A stretch of 64,000 nucleotides of DNA from Acetobacter okinawensis JCM 25146 (GTDB taxonomy: Bacteria; Pseudomonadota; Alphaproteobacteria; Acetobacterales; Acetobacteraceae). Positions 7,961 through 16,347 of this stretch are shown piece after piece; within the stretch, counting starts at the first letter, position 1; each line of letters opens with the position of its first letter. Location: contig NZ_BAJU01000006.1 of assembly GCF_000613865.1 (NCBI RefSeq), forward strand, positions 31,452-95,451, written 5' to 3'. The position numbers and the translations under genes were made by a program. Below the pieces are notes generated by a model. It saw only the letters and a program-made list of their open reading frames with translations. It was not told the DNA's origin and did not search any database.

Positions 7961-9217
7961 TCAGCCGTATCGGCTCAAAGCCAGATCAAGGGCGGGTATG
8001 TCGGTCTTGCGGCCAAGGATCATGTCGGCAATCAGGCGGCCAGACCCGCACGCCATGGTCCAGCCAAGGGTGCCATGGCCGGTATTGAGCCAGAGATTGC
8101 CAAAGGGGGCTGCCGGGCCAATAACCGGTGTGCCATCGGGTGTGCAGGGGCGCAGGCCGGTCCAGTATGTGGCGGCGCTCATGTCCGCACCACCATACAG
8201 TTCGGAAAAAGAGAGTTCCAGTGTCTCGCGCCTGTCCGGGCTGAGTTTAAGGTTGTAACCTGTCAGCTCCGCCGTGCCGCCAACCCTTATCCTGTTGCCC
8301 AGCCGTGTGATGGAAACCTTGTAGGTTGCATCGTTCACCGTGGCGGTGGGTGCGTGGCTCTCATCCGTCAGAGGCATGGTCAGGGAGTACCCTTTAACGG
8401 GGTAGACGGGCAGGTGCAGTCCCAGCGGGCGCAGCAGGCGGGCGCTGTAGCTCCCCAGTGCCATAATATAGCTGTCCGCACTCAGGTGTCCTGCACTGGT
8501 GCGGACGGAGATAACGCTATCCCCCGTTGCATCAAGTCCTTTTATGGTGGTGTTGTAAAGAAAGCGCACTCCCTTGGCTTCTGCCATACGGGCCAGCCTC
8601 TGGGTGAAAATATGCGCATCCCCCGACTGGTCATGGGGCAGGAACAGCCCGCCCTTGAGCAGATGGGCCGCATGGCGCAGCCCCGGTTCGTGCTCCAGAA
8701 TGTCATCAACATTCAATAACTGGTGGGGAATGCCGCTCTCATCCAGCAGGCGCATGTCACGCTGGATTTTGTTGATCTGCCCATCGGTGCGGAAAAGCTG
8801 GATCAGTCCTTGCTGGCGGTCATCATAGGTTATGCCCGTTTCCTCACGCAGGGCATCCAGGCAGTCGCGGCTGTATTCGGCCACACGCAGCATGCGGGCC
8901 TTGTTGAGTGCATAGGACTGCGCGTTGCAGTTTTTGAGCAGTTGCCCGATCCAGCGCAGCATGGCCATGTCCAGCCGTTTGCGTATGACCAGCGGGCTGT
9001 GGCGGGGGTGTGCCATCCATTTCATGGCCTGCCAAGGCAGGCCCGGTGCGGCCCACGGTGTGGAATAACCGGGCGAGACCTGCCCTGCATTGGCAAAGGA
9101 TGTCTCCTGTGCAGGGGAGGGCTGGCGGTCAATGACCGTAACGTCATGCCCCGCAGCGTTCAGATACCAAGCAGACGTAACGCCCACAACACCTGCGCCA
9201 AGGATAATGATTTTCAC
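7961..9217 (-). CDS. dadA: D-amino acid dehydrogenase, small subunit type
   Basis: FAD-dependent membrane-associated enzyme that oxidises D-amino acids (mainly D-alanine) to 2-oxo acids and passes electrons to the respiratory chain. The N-terminal FAD motif is IIILGAGVVGVTSAWYL with the acidic strand end VIDRQ. Then comes SFANAGQVSPGYSTPWA, the signature of DadA, and at the C-terminus the FAD-closing GLRPCTPDGTPVIG and LNTGHGTLGWT. 418 aa is normal. The start is GTG with AAGGA about nine bases upstream. No racemase gene (dadX) or lrp-type regulator is next to it. Confidence 0.93.
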   Translation of the reverse strand: MKIIILGAGVVGVTSAWYLNAAGHDVTVIDRQPSPAQETSFANAGQVSPGYSTPWAAPGLPWQAMKWMAHPRHSPLVIRKRLDMAMLRWIGQLLKNCNAQSYALNKARMLRVAEYSRDCLDALREETGITYDDRQQGLIQLFRTDGQINKIQRDMRLLDESGIPHQLLNVDDILEHEPGLRHAAHLLKGGLFLPHDQSGDAHIFTQRLARMAEAKGVRFLYNTTIKGLDATGDSVISVRTSAGHLSADSYIMALGSYSARLLRPLGLHLPVYPVKGYSLTMPLTDESHAPTATVNDATYKVSITRLGNRIRVGGTAELTGYNLKLSPDRRETLELSFSELYGGADMSAATYWTGLRPCTPDGTPVIGPAAPFGNLWLNTGHGTLGWTMACGSGRLIADMILGRKTDIPALDLALSRYG

Positions 9218-9357
9218 GGCTTCATCCTTAGTAAAGGGATGGGAGAACTCTCTCCCGCAGTATGGAAGCGGGGCCTGCAGGCTCCCTGCCCTGACACGCC
9301 TATCCTTTAAAGGAGGTGGTATTATGGCAGTCGGCCCCGCAGGCCAAAAGGGAGAGA

Positions 9358-10377
9358 CTACGCCGCAGGCACGCCCTTGCTGGTCGAATATTCGAAGTGC
9401 AGGGCCTGTTCGGGGTAAATAATGGGGTGAATGGCATGTGCGGCCATTGCCGCCTCGCTAAAGCCTTGCAGAATCAGCTTGAGCTTGCCCGGATAGGTTG
9501 CCACGTCACCAATGGCAAAAACGCCTGCAAGGCTTGTTTCGCAATTGGAAGGGGAGACGGGAATGGTGGAACGCTGGGTATCCATGCCCCAGCGGGCAAC
9601 AGGGCCAAGGTCTGTTGCAAGACCAAAAAATGGCAGCAGCACATCAGCATCCAGAGTGCGGGTGGCACCATCCATGTCAATCACATCCACACCGCTTAAA
9701 GCACCGTCTGCTCCGCGCAGGCCATGGAGCTGGTAGGGGACGACTTTTTCAATCTGCCCGGCGGCGACAGCCTCATCAAGCTGGCGCAGGCTTTCTGGCG
9801 CGCCACGGAAGCGGTCACGGCGGTGGACCAGATAGAGTTTGGCAGCTGCATCCTTGAGCGAGAGCGCCCAGTCCAGCGCTGAATCTCCGCCACCGGCAAT
9901 AACGATGCGCTTGTTCTGGAAATCAGCCTTGCGGCGGACATAGTATTGCACTGCGCCGCTATCTTCATATGCGCCAAGTCCGTCCAGCGGGGGGCGGTTG
10001 GGGCCAAAGGCGCCAGCCCCTGCGGCAATAATTACCGCTTTGGCGTGCAGGTTGCTCCCCTGATCGGTGGTCAGCGTAAAGTCACCACGCTGTCCGCTCA
10101 GCCCTTCCACCCGGTGTTTGAGCAGGCGGGGGATGTTGAATGGGGCAATCTGGCGTTCCAGATTGGCAATCAGTTCGGCCCCTTCCACGGCGGGGCAGGC
10201 GGGAATGTCGTAAATCGGTTTTTCGGGGTAGAGAGCCGCGCACTGGCCGCCCACTTCGGGCAGCACGTCTATCAGCACACAACGCAGGCGCAGCATGGCG
10301 CATTGGAAAGCGGCAAACAGCCCGGCCGGGCCTGCCCCTATAATGGCAACGTCTGTTTCTGCGGGGGAGTCTGACAT
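9358..10377 (-). CDS. Ferredoxin/flavodoxin-NADP(+) reductase, thioredoxin reductase-like type
   Basis: 339-aa flavoprotein of the YumC-like group. FAD motif VAIIGAGPAGLFAAF near the N-terminus, VGGQCAALYPEKPIYDIP, then the NADPH motif VIAGGGDSALDWAL followed by HRRDRFRG, and C-terminal GVFAIGDVATYPGK. There is no CxxC pair of thioredoxin reductase between the domains, which marks it as a ferredoxin reductase. It reduces ferredoxin or flavodoxin with NADPH, or the reverse, in the cytoplasm. It stands alone, downstream of icd on the same strand but separated from it by a strong hairpin. Confidence 0.92.
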   Translation of the reverse strand: MSDSPAETDVAIIGAGPAGLFAAFQCAMLRLRCVLIDVLPEVGGQCAALYPEKPIYDIPACPAVEGAELIANLERQIAPFNIPRLLKHRVEGLSGQRGDFTLTTDQGSNLHAKAVIIAAGAGAFGPNRPPLDGLGAYEDSGAVQYYVRRKADFQNKRIVIAGGGDSALDWALSLKDAAAKLYLVHRRDRFRGAPESLRQLDEAVAAGQIEKVVPYQLHGLRGADGALSGVDVIDMDGATRTLDADVLLPFFGLATDLGPVARWGMDTQRSTIPVSPSNCETSLAGVFAIGDVATYPGKLKLILQGFSEAAMAAHAIHPIIYPEQALHFEYSTSKGVPAA

Positions 10378-10512
10378 GCGCAGGGTCCTGCTCTTAAGGT
10401 TATGCTCATATTTAAGGCCCTGTTTTGCGTCAGCGCCGGTTTGGACGCAATGGCAAATGGCAGGGTTTTGCGCATATTTGGCAAGGAGTAGGGCATGTGG
10501 GGATAAAGATGT

Positions 10513-10541
10513 GTGCAGGCCCGCAGTATACGGGCCTGCAC
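10513..10541 (-). terminator. Perfect 11-bp hairpin after icd
   Basis: GTGCAGGCCCG and CGGGCCTGCAC flank a seven-base loop, seven bases after the icd stop. The stem is very stable, but the minus strand continues with ACATCTTTA and not a T-run. It may be a weak terminator or a 3' protective stem. Confidence 0.6.
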
Positions 10542-10548
10542 GGTAAAG

Positions 10549-11768
10549 TCAGGCTTTTGCCAGTTCCTTTTTAAGGCGCTCGTCCAGCACGTCCAAAAAG
10601 GGTTGTGTATCCAGCCAGCGGGCGTCCTTGCCAACGAGCAGGGCAAGGTCTTTGGTCATCTGACCGCCTTCAACCGTATCAATGCACACTTTTTCCAGTG
10701 TGTTGGCAAAATGCACCACATCGGGGGTGTTATCAAAGCGTCCGCGGTAGGCCAGCCCCCGAGTCCATGCAAAAATGGAGGCAATGGGGTTGGTGCTGGT
10801 AGGTTTGCCTTTCTGGTGTTCGCGGTAGTGGCGGGTTACCGTGCCGTGGGCGGCCTCGGCCTCCACCACATCGCCAGAGGGGCTGAGCAGGACGGATGTC
10901 ATCAGGCCCAGACTGCCAAAGCCCTGAGCGACAATGTCGCTCTCCACGTCGCCATCGTAGTTTTTGCATGCCCAGACGTAGCCACCGGGCCATTTGAGCG
11001 CACAGGCTACCATGTCATCAATCAGGCGGTGTTCGTAGGTCAGGCCCAGTTTTTCAAATTCGGCCTTGAACTCCGCTTCATAGACTTCGGCGAAGACATC
11101 CTTGAACATGCCGTCATAGGCTTTGAGAATGGTGTTCTTGGTGGACAGGTAAACTGGCAGCTTGCGGTCCCGCCCGTAGGAGAGTGATGCACGGGCAAAG
11201 CCTTCGATGGATGCGCGTGTGTTGTGCATGCCCAGTGTAACACCCGGGCCTGTGAAGTTGTGCACATCCAGCGTAATTGGCTCGCCCCCATCGTCTGGCA
11301 CATAATTCAGGGTGACTTTGCCGGGGCCGGGAATTCTGGTTTCCGCCGCGCGATAGATGTCTCCATAAGCGTGGCGGCCAATAACGATCGGCTTGGTCCA
11401 GTGGGGTACCAGACGGGGGACGTTGGAGCAGATGATGGGCTCACGAAAAATGGTGCCATCCAGAATGTTACGGATGGTGCCATTGGGGGAACGGTACATT
11501 TTTTTCAGGCCGAATTCCGCCACGCGCGCTTCGTCAGGGGTGATGGTGGCGCATTTGACCGCAACCCCGTACGCTTGGTGGCCTCGGCAGCATCCACAGT
11601 GACCTGATCGTTCGTGGCGTCGCGGTGTTCAATGCCCAGATCGTAGTATTTGAGGTCAATATCCAGATAAGGCAGGATCAGCCGTTCGCGGATGAAGTGC
11701 CAGATAATACGGGTCATTTCATCCCCGTCCATTTCCACAACCGGGTTTTTGACCTTGATTTTAGCCAT
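10549..11768 (-). CDS. icd: NADP-dependent isocitrate dehydrogenase (one frameshift as assembled)
   Basis: TCA-cycle enzyme converting isocitrate to 2-oxoglutarate. The N-terminal part from ATG 11768 ([18 protein letters not shown]) reads correctly to [10 protein letters not shown]. Near 11570 the frame breaks. In the next frame it resumes with [16 protein letters not shown] and runs through [30 protein letters not shown] and [12 protein letters not shown] to the stop at 10549. Restoring one base (CGTAC to CGGTAC) gives about 406 aa, normal for the eukaryote-like dimeric NADP-ICDH of alphaproteobacteria. Because the enzyme is central and both parts are fully conserved, I treat it as one functional gene. 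Confidence 0.9.
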
Positions 11769-12041
11769 GATTACCAATCCATTTCCGACATGGTTTTCTT
11801 GTTTGTTCTCACGAATGCTACGCAATATGTATGAGCGTCATGCATCTTATGGATTGAACAGCTTACCCCGACCGTAAAGCACCCGGCACTTCACATTCGG
11901 GACAGAAATAGTCGGTTTTTAGGCAGGCTCTTGCTAAAATGGCCGGTTTTGCGCCGATGTGTTCGTGTTATCACATTCCGGTCAGGCAGATGCGGCCGTG
12001 CCCTGCGTGCCATAGGCCTCTGCCTGTGGAGTGCTTGAGCG

Positions 12042-12482
12042 TTAGTGTGATGTAGCAGGAACGGGCTGTAAAATGGGGTCAAGTGGAGCGTTCATCTGCG
12101 CTTTTTTTTGCAAGATGGCCGAGTTTTCCTGCTCTTCAATCAGCCCGATCTCGCTGCCGAACTGGTCGGGGGTGTAGAGCCCCTCCTTTAAGTGTCGTGC
12201 CGCTTCCACTCCTTCAGATGCGCCTTCCATGTAAATGGGGGCATATGGTCCGTAAGCCTGCCGCCCATATTTTTGTGTGGCTTTGGCCAGGCAGCTCATC
12301 AGCTTTTCCATATTTCCCTGTGCCACCTGACCGGGGCGTGTCTGGTAGGTGTCCACACAGTTCTGTTTGGCCCGATACAAAGCGGATTCCGCCAGCGGTG
12401 TGTTGGGCGGTGCCGTGGCGGCAGAGCAGGCGGGGAGTGCTAACAGGGCGAGCAGGCATGGGAAGGGGAGAATGCGTTGCAT
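12042..12482 (-). CDS. Small predicted lipoprotein, unknown function
   Basis: 146 aa with a lipoprotein signal (LLALLALPAC, Cys at about residue 19), so it is predicted to be lipid-anchored in the envelope. The mature part has conserved-looking Cys residues (NCVDTY, LMSCLAK) and an amphipathic C-terminal helix with many Glu and Gln. I do not recognise the family. The gene stands alone between icd and tRNA-His. The 273 bp between it and icd hold the icd leader, and I see no other gene there. Confidence 0.7.
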   Translation of the reverse strand: MQRILPFPCLLALLALPACSAATAPPNTPLAESALYRAKQNCVDTYQTRPGQVAQGNMEKLMSCLAKATQKYGRQAYGPYAPIYMEGASEGVEAARHLKEGLYTPDQFGSEIGLIEEQENSAILQKKAQMNAPLDPILQPVPATSH

Positions 12483-12693
12483 GGTATGTTTTTATGCCAT
12501 GACGACAGGGTTGGAGAATACACCATAGAGGGATTCTGGCCTGAACGCTGTGGTTATCTGCAGTTTACCCTGCAATCGGCCATGTATGGGTGCATTCTCA
12601 GTCTGAACCGAGAGCAAAGCACACAGGCATAGTCCTGCCAGCCGAAGCTGAGAGAAATGCACACGCTATGATTTTTATAAGGAGATGTGAGGC

Positions 12694-12770
12694 TGGGGCG
12701 AACGACGGGACTTGAACCCGCGACCACCGGTACCACAAACCGGCGCTCTACCAGCTGAGCTACGTCCGCC
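12694..12770 (-). tRNA. tRNA-His (anticodon GTG)
   Basis: On the minus strand the acceptor stem GCGGACG pairs with CGTTCGC. The D-arm is GCTCAGCTGGTAGAGC, the anticodon stem-loop CCGGT-TTGTGGT-ACCGG carries GTG, the T-arm is GCGGGTTCAAGTCCCGT and CCA is encoded. The discriminator is C73 and the base before G1 is G (12770), so the histidine identity pair G-1:C73 is genomically encoded. Confidence 0.97.
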
Positions 12771-12784
12771 GCACAGCAAGCGGA

Positions 12785-12813
12785 CGTTTAGAGAAAAGAG
12801 TGTGGTCCGTCAA
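12785..12813 (-). promoter_or_regulatory. Promoter of tRNA-His
   Basis: On the minus strand TTGACG (-35) is followed by exactly 17 bases and TAAACG (-10), 14 bases before the tRNA 5' end. The spacing and the TTGACG box match the rpmH promoter at 49672. Confidence 0.7.
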
Positions 12814-12836
12814 TTGGATAATTGCGTGTTGGGCGG

Positions 12837-12859
12837 AAAAAACCGTTTTACCGGTTTTT
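12837..12859 (-). terminator. Intrinsic terminator overlapping the aminotransferase stop
   Basis: On the minus strand AAAAACCG / CGGTTTTTT forms an eight-base-pair stem ending in a T-run. The stop codon of the aminotransferase lies inside the loop. It separates that gene from tRNA-His. Confidence 0.65.
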
Positions 12860-14008
12860 CCATGCCTCAAGCCGGTTCAGTGCTTCTCTCAACACTTCGG
12901 GGCGTTTGCAAAAGGCAAAGCGGATCAGGTTGCGTGGCGGGTCGGCGTGATAGAACGCAGAGGCGGGGATGGCTGTTACGCGAGCCTGCTCGCTGAGCAG
13001 GCGGGTAAAGGCCACATCGTCCAAACCGTTGGCCAGAGGGGTAATGTCGGCCATGACAAAGTAGCTGCCCTGATATGGTAGCACGCCAAAGCCCAGCCGC
13101 TGCAACCCGGAGGCAAGGAGGGTACCCTGCGTGGCCATGTCCTGCGCCAGAGTGGCAAAGTAATCCGTATCTTTGTTCAGGCCAAAGGCTACGGCGCGTT
13201 GCAGGTTGGGCGGGGTGGCAAACACAAGGTTCTGGTGGGCCTTGGCAATAACTGCGGCCAGCGGGGCAGGGGCGGTGACGTACCCGACTTTCCACCCGGT
13301 CAGGGAAAAGCTCTTGCCTGCACTCCCGATCCGCACGCAGCGCTCACGCATGCCCGGCAGGGACATGAGCGAGATGTGGGGCGTGTTGAAGACAAGGTGC
13401 TCATAAACCTCGTCGCAGATGGCGAAGGTGTCGTGCTTTTGCACAAGGGCGGCAATAAAGGCCAGTTCCTCCGCCGTGAACACCTTGCCGGTCGGGTTCA
13501 TGGGAGAATTGACAAGGATTGCTTTGGTGCGGGGGGAGAACGCATCGGCCAGCGCCTGCCGTGGCAGCGCCCAGTCTGGTGCCTGTAGCCGCACAATGCG
13601 CGCAATGCCGCCTAACTGGCGTATAACAGGCAGGTAGGTGTCGTATAGCGGTTCCATCAGCACCACCTCATCCCCCGGCTCAATCAGCGCCATAAGGGAT
13701 GCGGCCAGCGCTTCTGTTGCGCCGGAGGTGACGATAATTTCCGAATCGGCATCGACCGAAATGCCCTGAAAACGCAGGTTGGCCTGTGCCACGGCTGTCC
13801 GCAGTTCGGGCAGTCCTGTGAGCGGCGCATACTGGTTCTGCCCGTCAAGCAGAGCATCGGCTGCAAGGCGAATCATGTCCTGCGGGCCTTCCTGATCGGG
13901 AAAACCCTGCCCAAGGTTTACAGCGTCATGCTGGCGGGCCAGCGCGGACATAACCGTAAAAATAGTAACAGGCAGGTCGGCAAGCTGGCTGTTAAATGCT
14001 TTTGTCAT
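12848..14008 (-). CDS. PLP-dependent class I/II aminotransferase
   Basis: 386 aa with fold-type I features: NLGQGFPDQEGP at the N-terminus, VTSGATEALAASLMALIEPGDEV, VNSPMNPTGKVF (substrate Asn/Pro region), ICDEVYEHLVF (PLP-binding Asp and Tyr) and SAGKSFSLTGWKVGY with the Schiff-base Lys. Best resemblance is to the YbdL / kynurenine-oxoglutarate transaminase group, which often accepts methionine or aromatic residues. The exact substrate is uncertain. It is divergent from glnB. Confidence 0.87.
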   Translation of the reverse strand: MTKAFNSQLADLPVTIFTVMSALARQHDAVNLGQGFPDQEGPQDMIRLAADALLDGQNQYAPLTGLPELRTAVAQANLRFQGISVDADSEIIVTSGATEALAASLMALIEPGDEVVLMEPLYDTYLPVIRQLGGIARIVRLQAPDWALPRQALADAFSPRTKAILVNSPMNPTGKVFTAEELAFIAALVQKHDTFAICDEVYEHLVFNTPHISLMSLPGMRERCVRIGSAGKSFSLTGWKVGYVTAPAPLAAVIAKAHQNLVFATPPNLQRAVAFGLNKDTDYFATLAQDMATQGTLLASGLQRLGFGVLPYQGSYFVMADITPLANGLDDVAFTRLLSEQARVTAIPASAFYHADPPRNLIRFAFCKRPEVLREALNRLEAWKNR

Positions 14009-14054
14009 TGCAAATTCCCTTGCCCGGCAGATCCGTAGGAAAAAATGAGGAAGA

Positions 14055-14068
14055 CGTTCACCTGAACG
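14055..14068. promoter_or_regulatory. Inverted repeat between aminotransferase gene and glnB
   Basis: CGTTCA-CC-TGAACG, a perfect six-base inverted repeat with a two-base spacer, lies 47 bp upstream of the aminotransferase start in a 242-bp divergent spacer. It has the shape of an operator for a dimeric regulator. No known site name can be assigned. Confidence 0.4.
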
Positions 14069-14241
14069 CCCGGTGATGAGAGTTCTGTTTAATGCTTTAC
14101 CGATACAAATTCACATCTACCGATTGCCCGACGGGGCAAGCCGTGCAAGTGTGTTCCGGTCTGGTGCCCGAGGTTTGTAACAGCTCGGGCAGGAGGGCAA
14201 GAGAGTACAGGCCCCATGAGGGTCCAGCAACGGTGTGTTGA

Positions 14242-14589
<348 letters not shown>

Positions 14590-14591
14590 CG

Positions 14592-14612
14592 ACCTGCCGC
14601 GTGGCGGCAGGT
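14592..14612 (+). promoter_or_regulatory. Strong hairpin between glnB and glnA
   Basis: ACCTGCCGC / GCGGCAGGT, nine perfect pairs with a GTG loop, starting three bases after the glnB stop and without a T-run. It probably stabilises or partly terminates the glnB end of a glnB-glnA transcript, allowing different amounts of the two products. Confidence 0.55.
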
Positions 14613-14690
14613 TCTGGCAGGCGCGTTCCATAATTCCACGGCATGTTTCCGCAGTGTGCGGAACACAACAGGCTTTTAGGTGAAGAGAGC

Positions 14691-16136
14691 ATGGTGAAGA
14701 AAACAGCTTCGGCGGGCGACAGCAAGGCTGCTGCAATTGCCAAGGTTTTTGACCTGATTCAGGAACATTCGGTCGAACTGGTTGACCTGCGTTTTACGGA
14801 TACGCACGGCAAATGGCAGCACACGTGCCAGCACGTCAGCACCATTGAGGAAGACAGCTTTACCGACGGCTTTATGTTCGACGGGTCTTCCATCGCAGGG
14901 TGGAAAGCCATTAACGAAAGCGACATGGTTCTGCTGCCCGACGCCACGTCCGCTGTTATGGACCCGTTCTCTGCCCGTCCGCAGCTGATCCTGTTCTGCG
15001 ATATTATCGAGCCGTCCACCGGGCAGCCCTATAACCGCGACCCGCGCTCCACCGCCAAGCTGGCCGAGCAGTATCTCAAGTCCTCCGGTCTGGGTGACAC
15101 GGTCTTTTTTGGCCCCGAAGCCGAGTTCTTCATTTTCGATAACGTCCAGTTTGGCACGGGCCCGAATTACGGCACCTACCAGCTTGACAGCATTGAAGGC
15201 CCCGATGCGTCCCTCAAGGACTACCCCGAAGGCAACATGGGCCATCGTCCGGGTGTGAAGGGTGGCTACTTCCCTGTTGCTCCAGTTGACAGCGAAAGCG
15301 ACCTGCGCGCTGAAATGCTGGCAACAATGGGCGAAATGGGCCTGGCTATTGAAAAGCACCATCATGAGGTTGCGCAGTCCCAGCACGAACTTGGCACCAA
15401 GTTTGAAACGCTGGTCCGCTCCGCTGACTTCATGCAGATTTACAAGTACTGTGTGCACAACGTGGCGCACTCCTATGGCAAGACCGCCACGTTCATGCCG
15501 AAGCCGATCTTTGGCGATAACGGCTCGGGTATGCATGTCCACCAGTCCATCTGGAAAGACGGCAAGTCCACCTTTGCTGGCAATGGTTATGCTGACCTGT
15601 CCGATACGGCTCTGTATTACATCGGCGGTATCATCAAGCATGCCAAGGCCCTGAACGCCTTTACCAACCCGTCCACCAACTCCTACAAGCGTCTGATTCC
15701 GGGCTTTGAAGCTCCGGTGCTGCTGGCTTACTCTGCCCGCAACCGCTCTGCGTCTTGCCGTATTCCGTATGCGACCAGCCCCAAAGCCAAGCGCGTTGAA
15801 GTTCGCTTCCCCGATCCGACGGCAAATCCCTATCTGGCATTCGCTGCAATGCTGATGGCTGGTCTGGACGGCATCAAGAACAAGATCCATCCGGGCGATG
15901 CCATGGACAAGGATCTGTATGACCTGCCGCCCGAAGAACTGAAGCAGATCCCCACGGTTGCTGGCTCCCTGCGTGAAGCGCTGGAATCTCTGGCTGCTGA
16001 CCATGAGTTCCTGCTTGCCGGCGGTGTGTTTACCAAGGACCAGATCGACAGCTACATCACCCTGAAGTGGAATGATGTGTATCGCTTCGAACACACACCT
16101 CACCCGGTTGAGTTCGAAATGTACTACTCCGTCTGA
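14691..16136 (+). CDS. glnA: Glutamine synthetase, type I
   Basis: Dodecameric enzyme making glutamine from glutamate, ammonia and ATP. About 481 aa. Motifs: FDGSSIAGW near the N-terminus, [12 protein letters not shown] (metal-binding Glu), [16 protein letters not shown], the ATP-binding [14 protein letters not shown], and [10 protein letters not shown]. Tyr at about residue 410 in DLYDLPPEE is the adenylylation site, so activity should be set by GlnE through GlnB. ATG 14691 fits the family N-terminus. The frame is open upstream to 14643 without similarity. Terminators follow. Confidence 0.97.
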   Translation: MVKKTASAGDSKAAAIAKVFDLIQEHSVELVDLRFTDTHGKWQHTCQHVSTIEEDSFTDGFMFDGSSIAGWKAINESDMVLLPDATSAVMDPFSARPQLILFCDIIEPSTGQPYNRDPRSTAKLAEQYLKSSGLGDTVFFGPEAEFFIFDNVQFGTGPNYGTYQLDSIEGPDASLKDYPEGNMGHRPGVKGGYFPVAPVDSESDLRAEMLATMGEMGLAIEKHHHEVAQSQHELGTKFETLVRSADFMQIYKYCVHNVAHSYGKTATFMPKPIFGDNGSGMHVHQSIWKDGKSTFAGNGYADLSDTALYYIGGIIKHAKALNAFTNPSTNSYKRLIPGFEAPVLLAYSARNRSASCRIPYATSPKAKRVEVRFPDPTANPYLAFAAMLMAGLDGIKNKIHPGDAMDKDLYDLPPEELKQIPTVAGSLREALESLAADHEFLLAGGVFTKDQIDSYITLKWNDVYRFEHTPHPVEFEMYYSV

Positions 16137-16141
16137 TGATG

Positions 16142-16206
16142 CAGCCCTTCGGGGCTGTTACGGCGGATTATAAAGGCGCGGCCCCTTGTGGGGCCGCGTT
16201 TTTTTT
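16142..16206 (+). terminator. Tandem hairpins and intrinsic terminator after glnA
   Basis: A small CAGCCC-TTCG-GGGCTG tetraloop hairpin (16142-16157) is followed by a nine-pair stem CGCGGCCCC-TTGT-GGGGCCGCG (16177-16198) and a run of eight T. The second is a classical rho-independent terminator. Confidence 0.92.
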
Positions 16207-16247
16207 GTGCAAAACGTGAGCGCTGCAAAACTTATTCGGTTTTTAAG

Positions 16248-16253
16248 TATAAT
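16248..16253 (+). promoter_or_regulatory. Probable -10 box upstream of glucose dehydrogenase
   Basis: A perfect TATAAT lies 94 bp before the proposed gcd start in an AT-rich stretch. The -35 region about 17 bases upstream (around GCAAAA) is poor, so an activator may be needed. A GATACATTTGTAC near-palindrome follows at about 16256-16268. Confidence 0.45.
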
Positions 16254-16347
16254 GTGATACATTTGTACGAAAATAATATTGATGAACCCTGAATGAGCAT
16301 TTCCGTTCCAAGGAAATGCTTTTTGTAACGTAAGGAGAATGCCGGTC

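Noticed and set aside
14676..16103. Long open frame (475 codons) antisense to glnA
   Set aside because: Mirror of the highly expressed, GC3-rich glnA gene; its translation has no protein-family character and no ribosome binding site.
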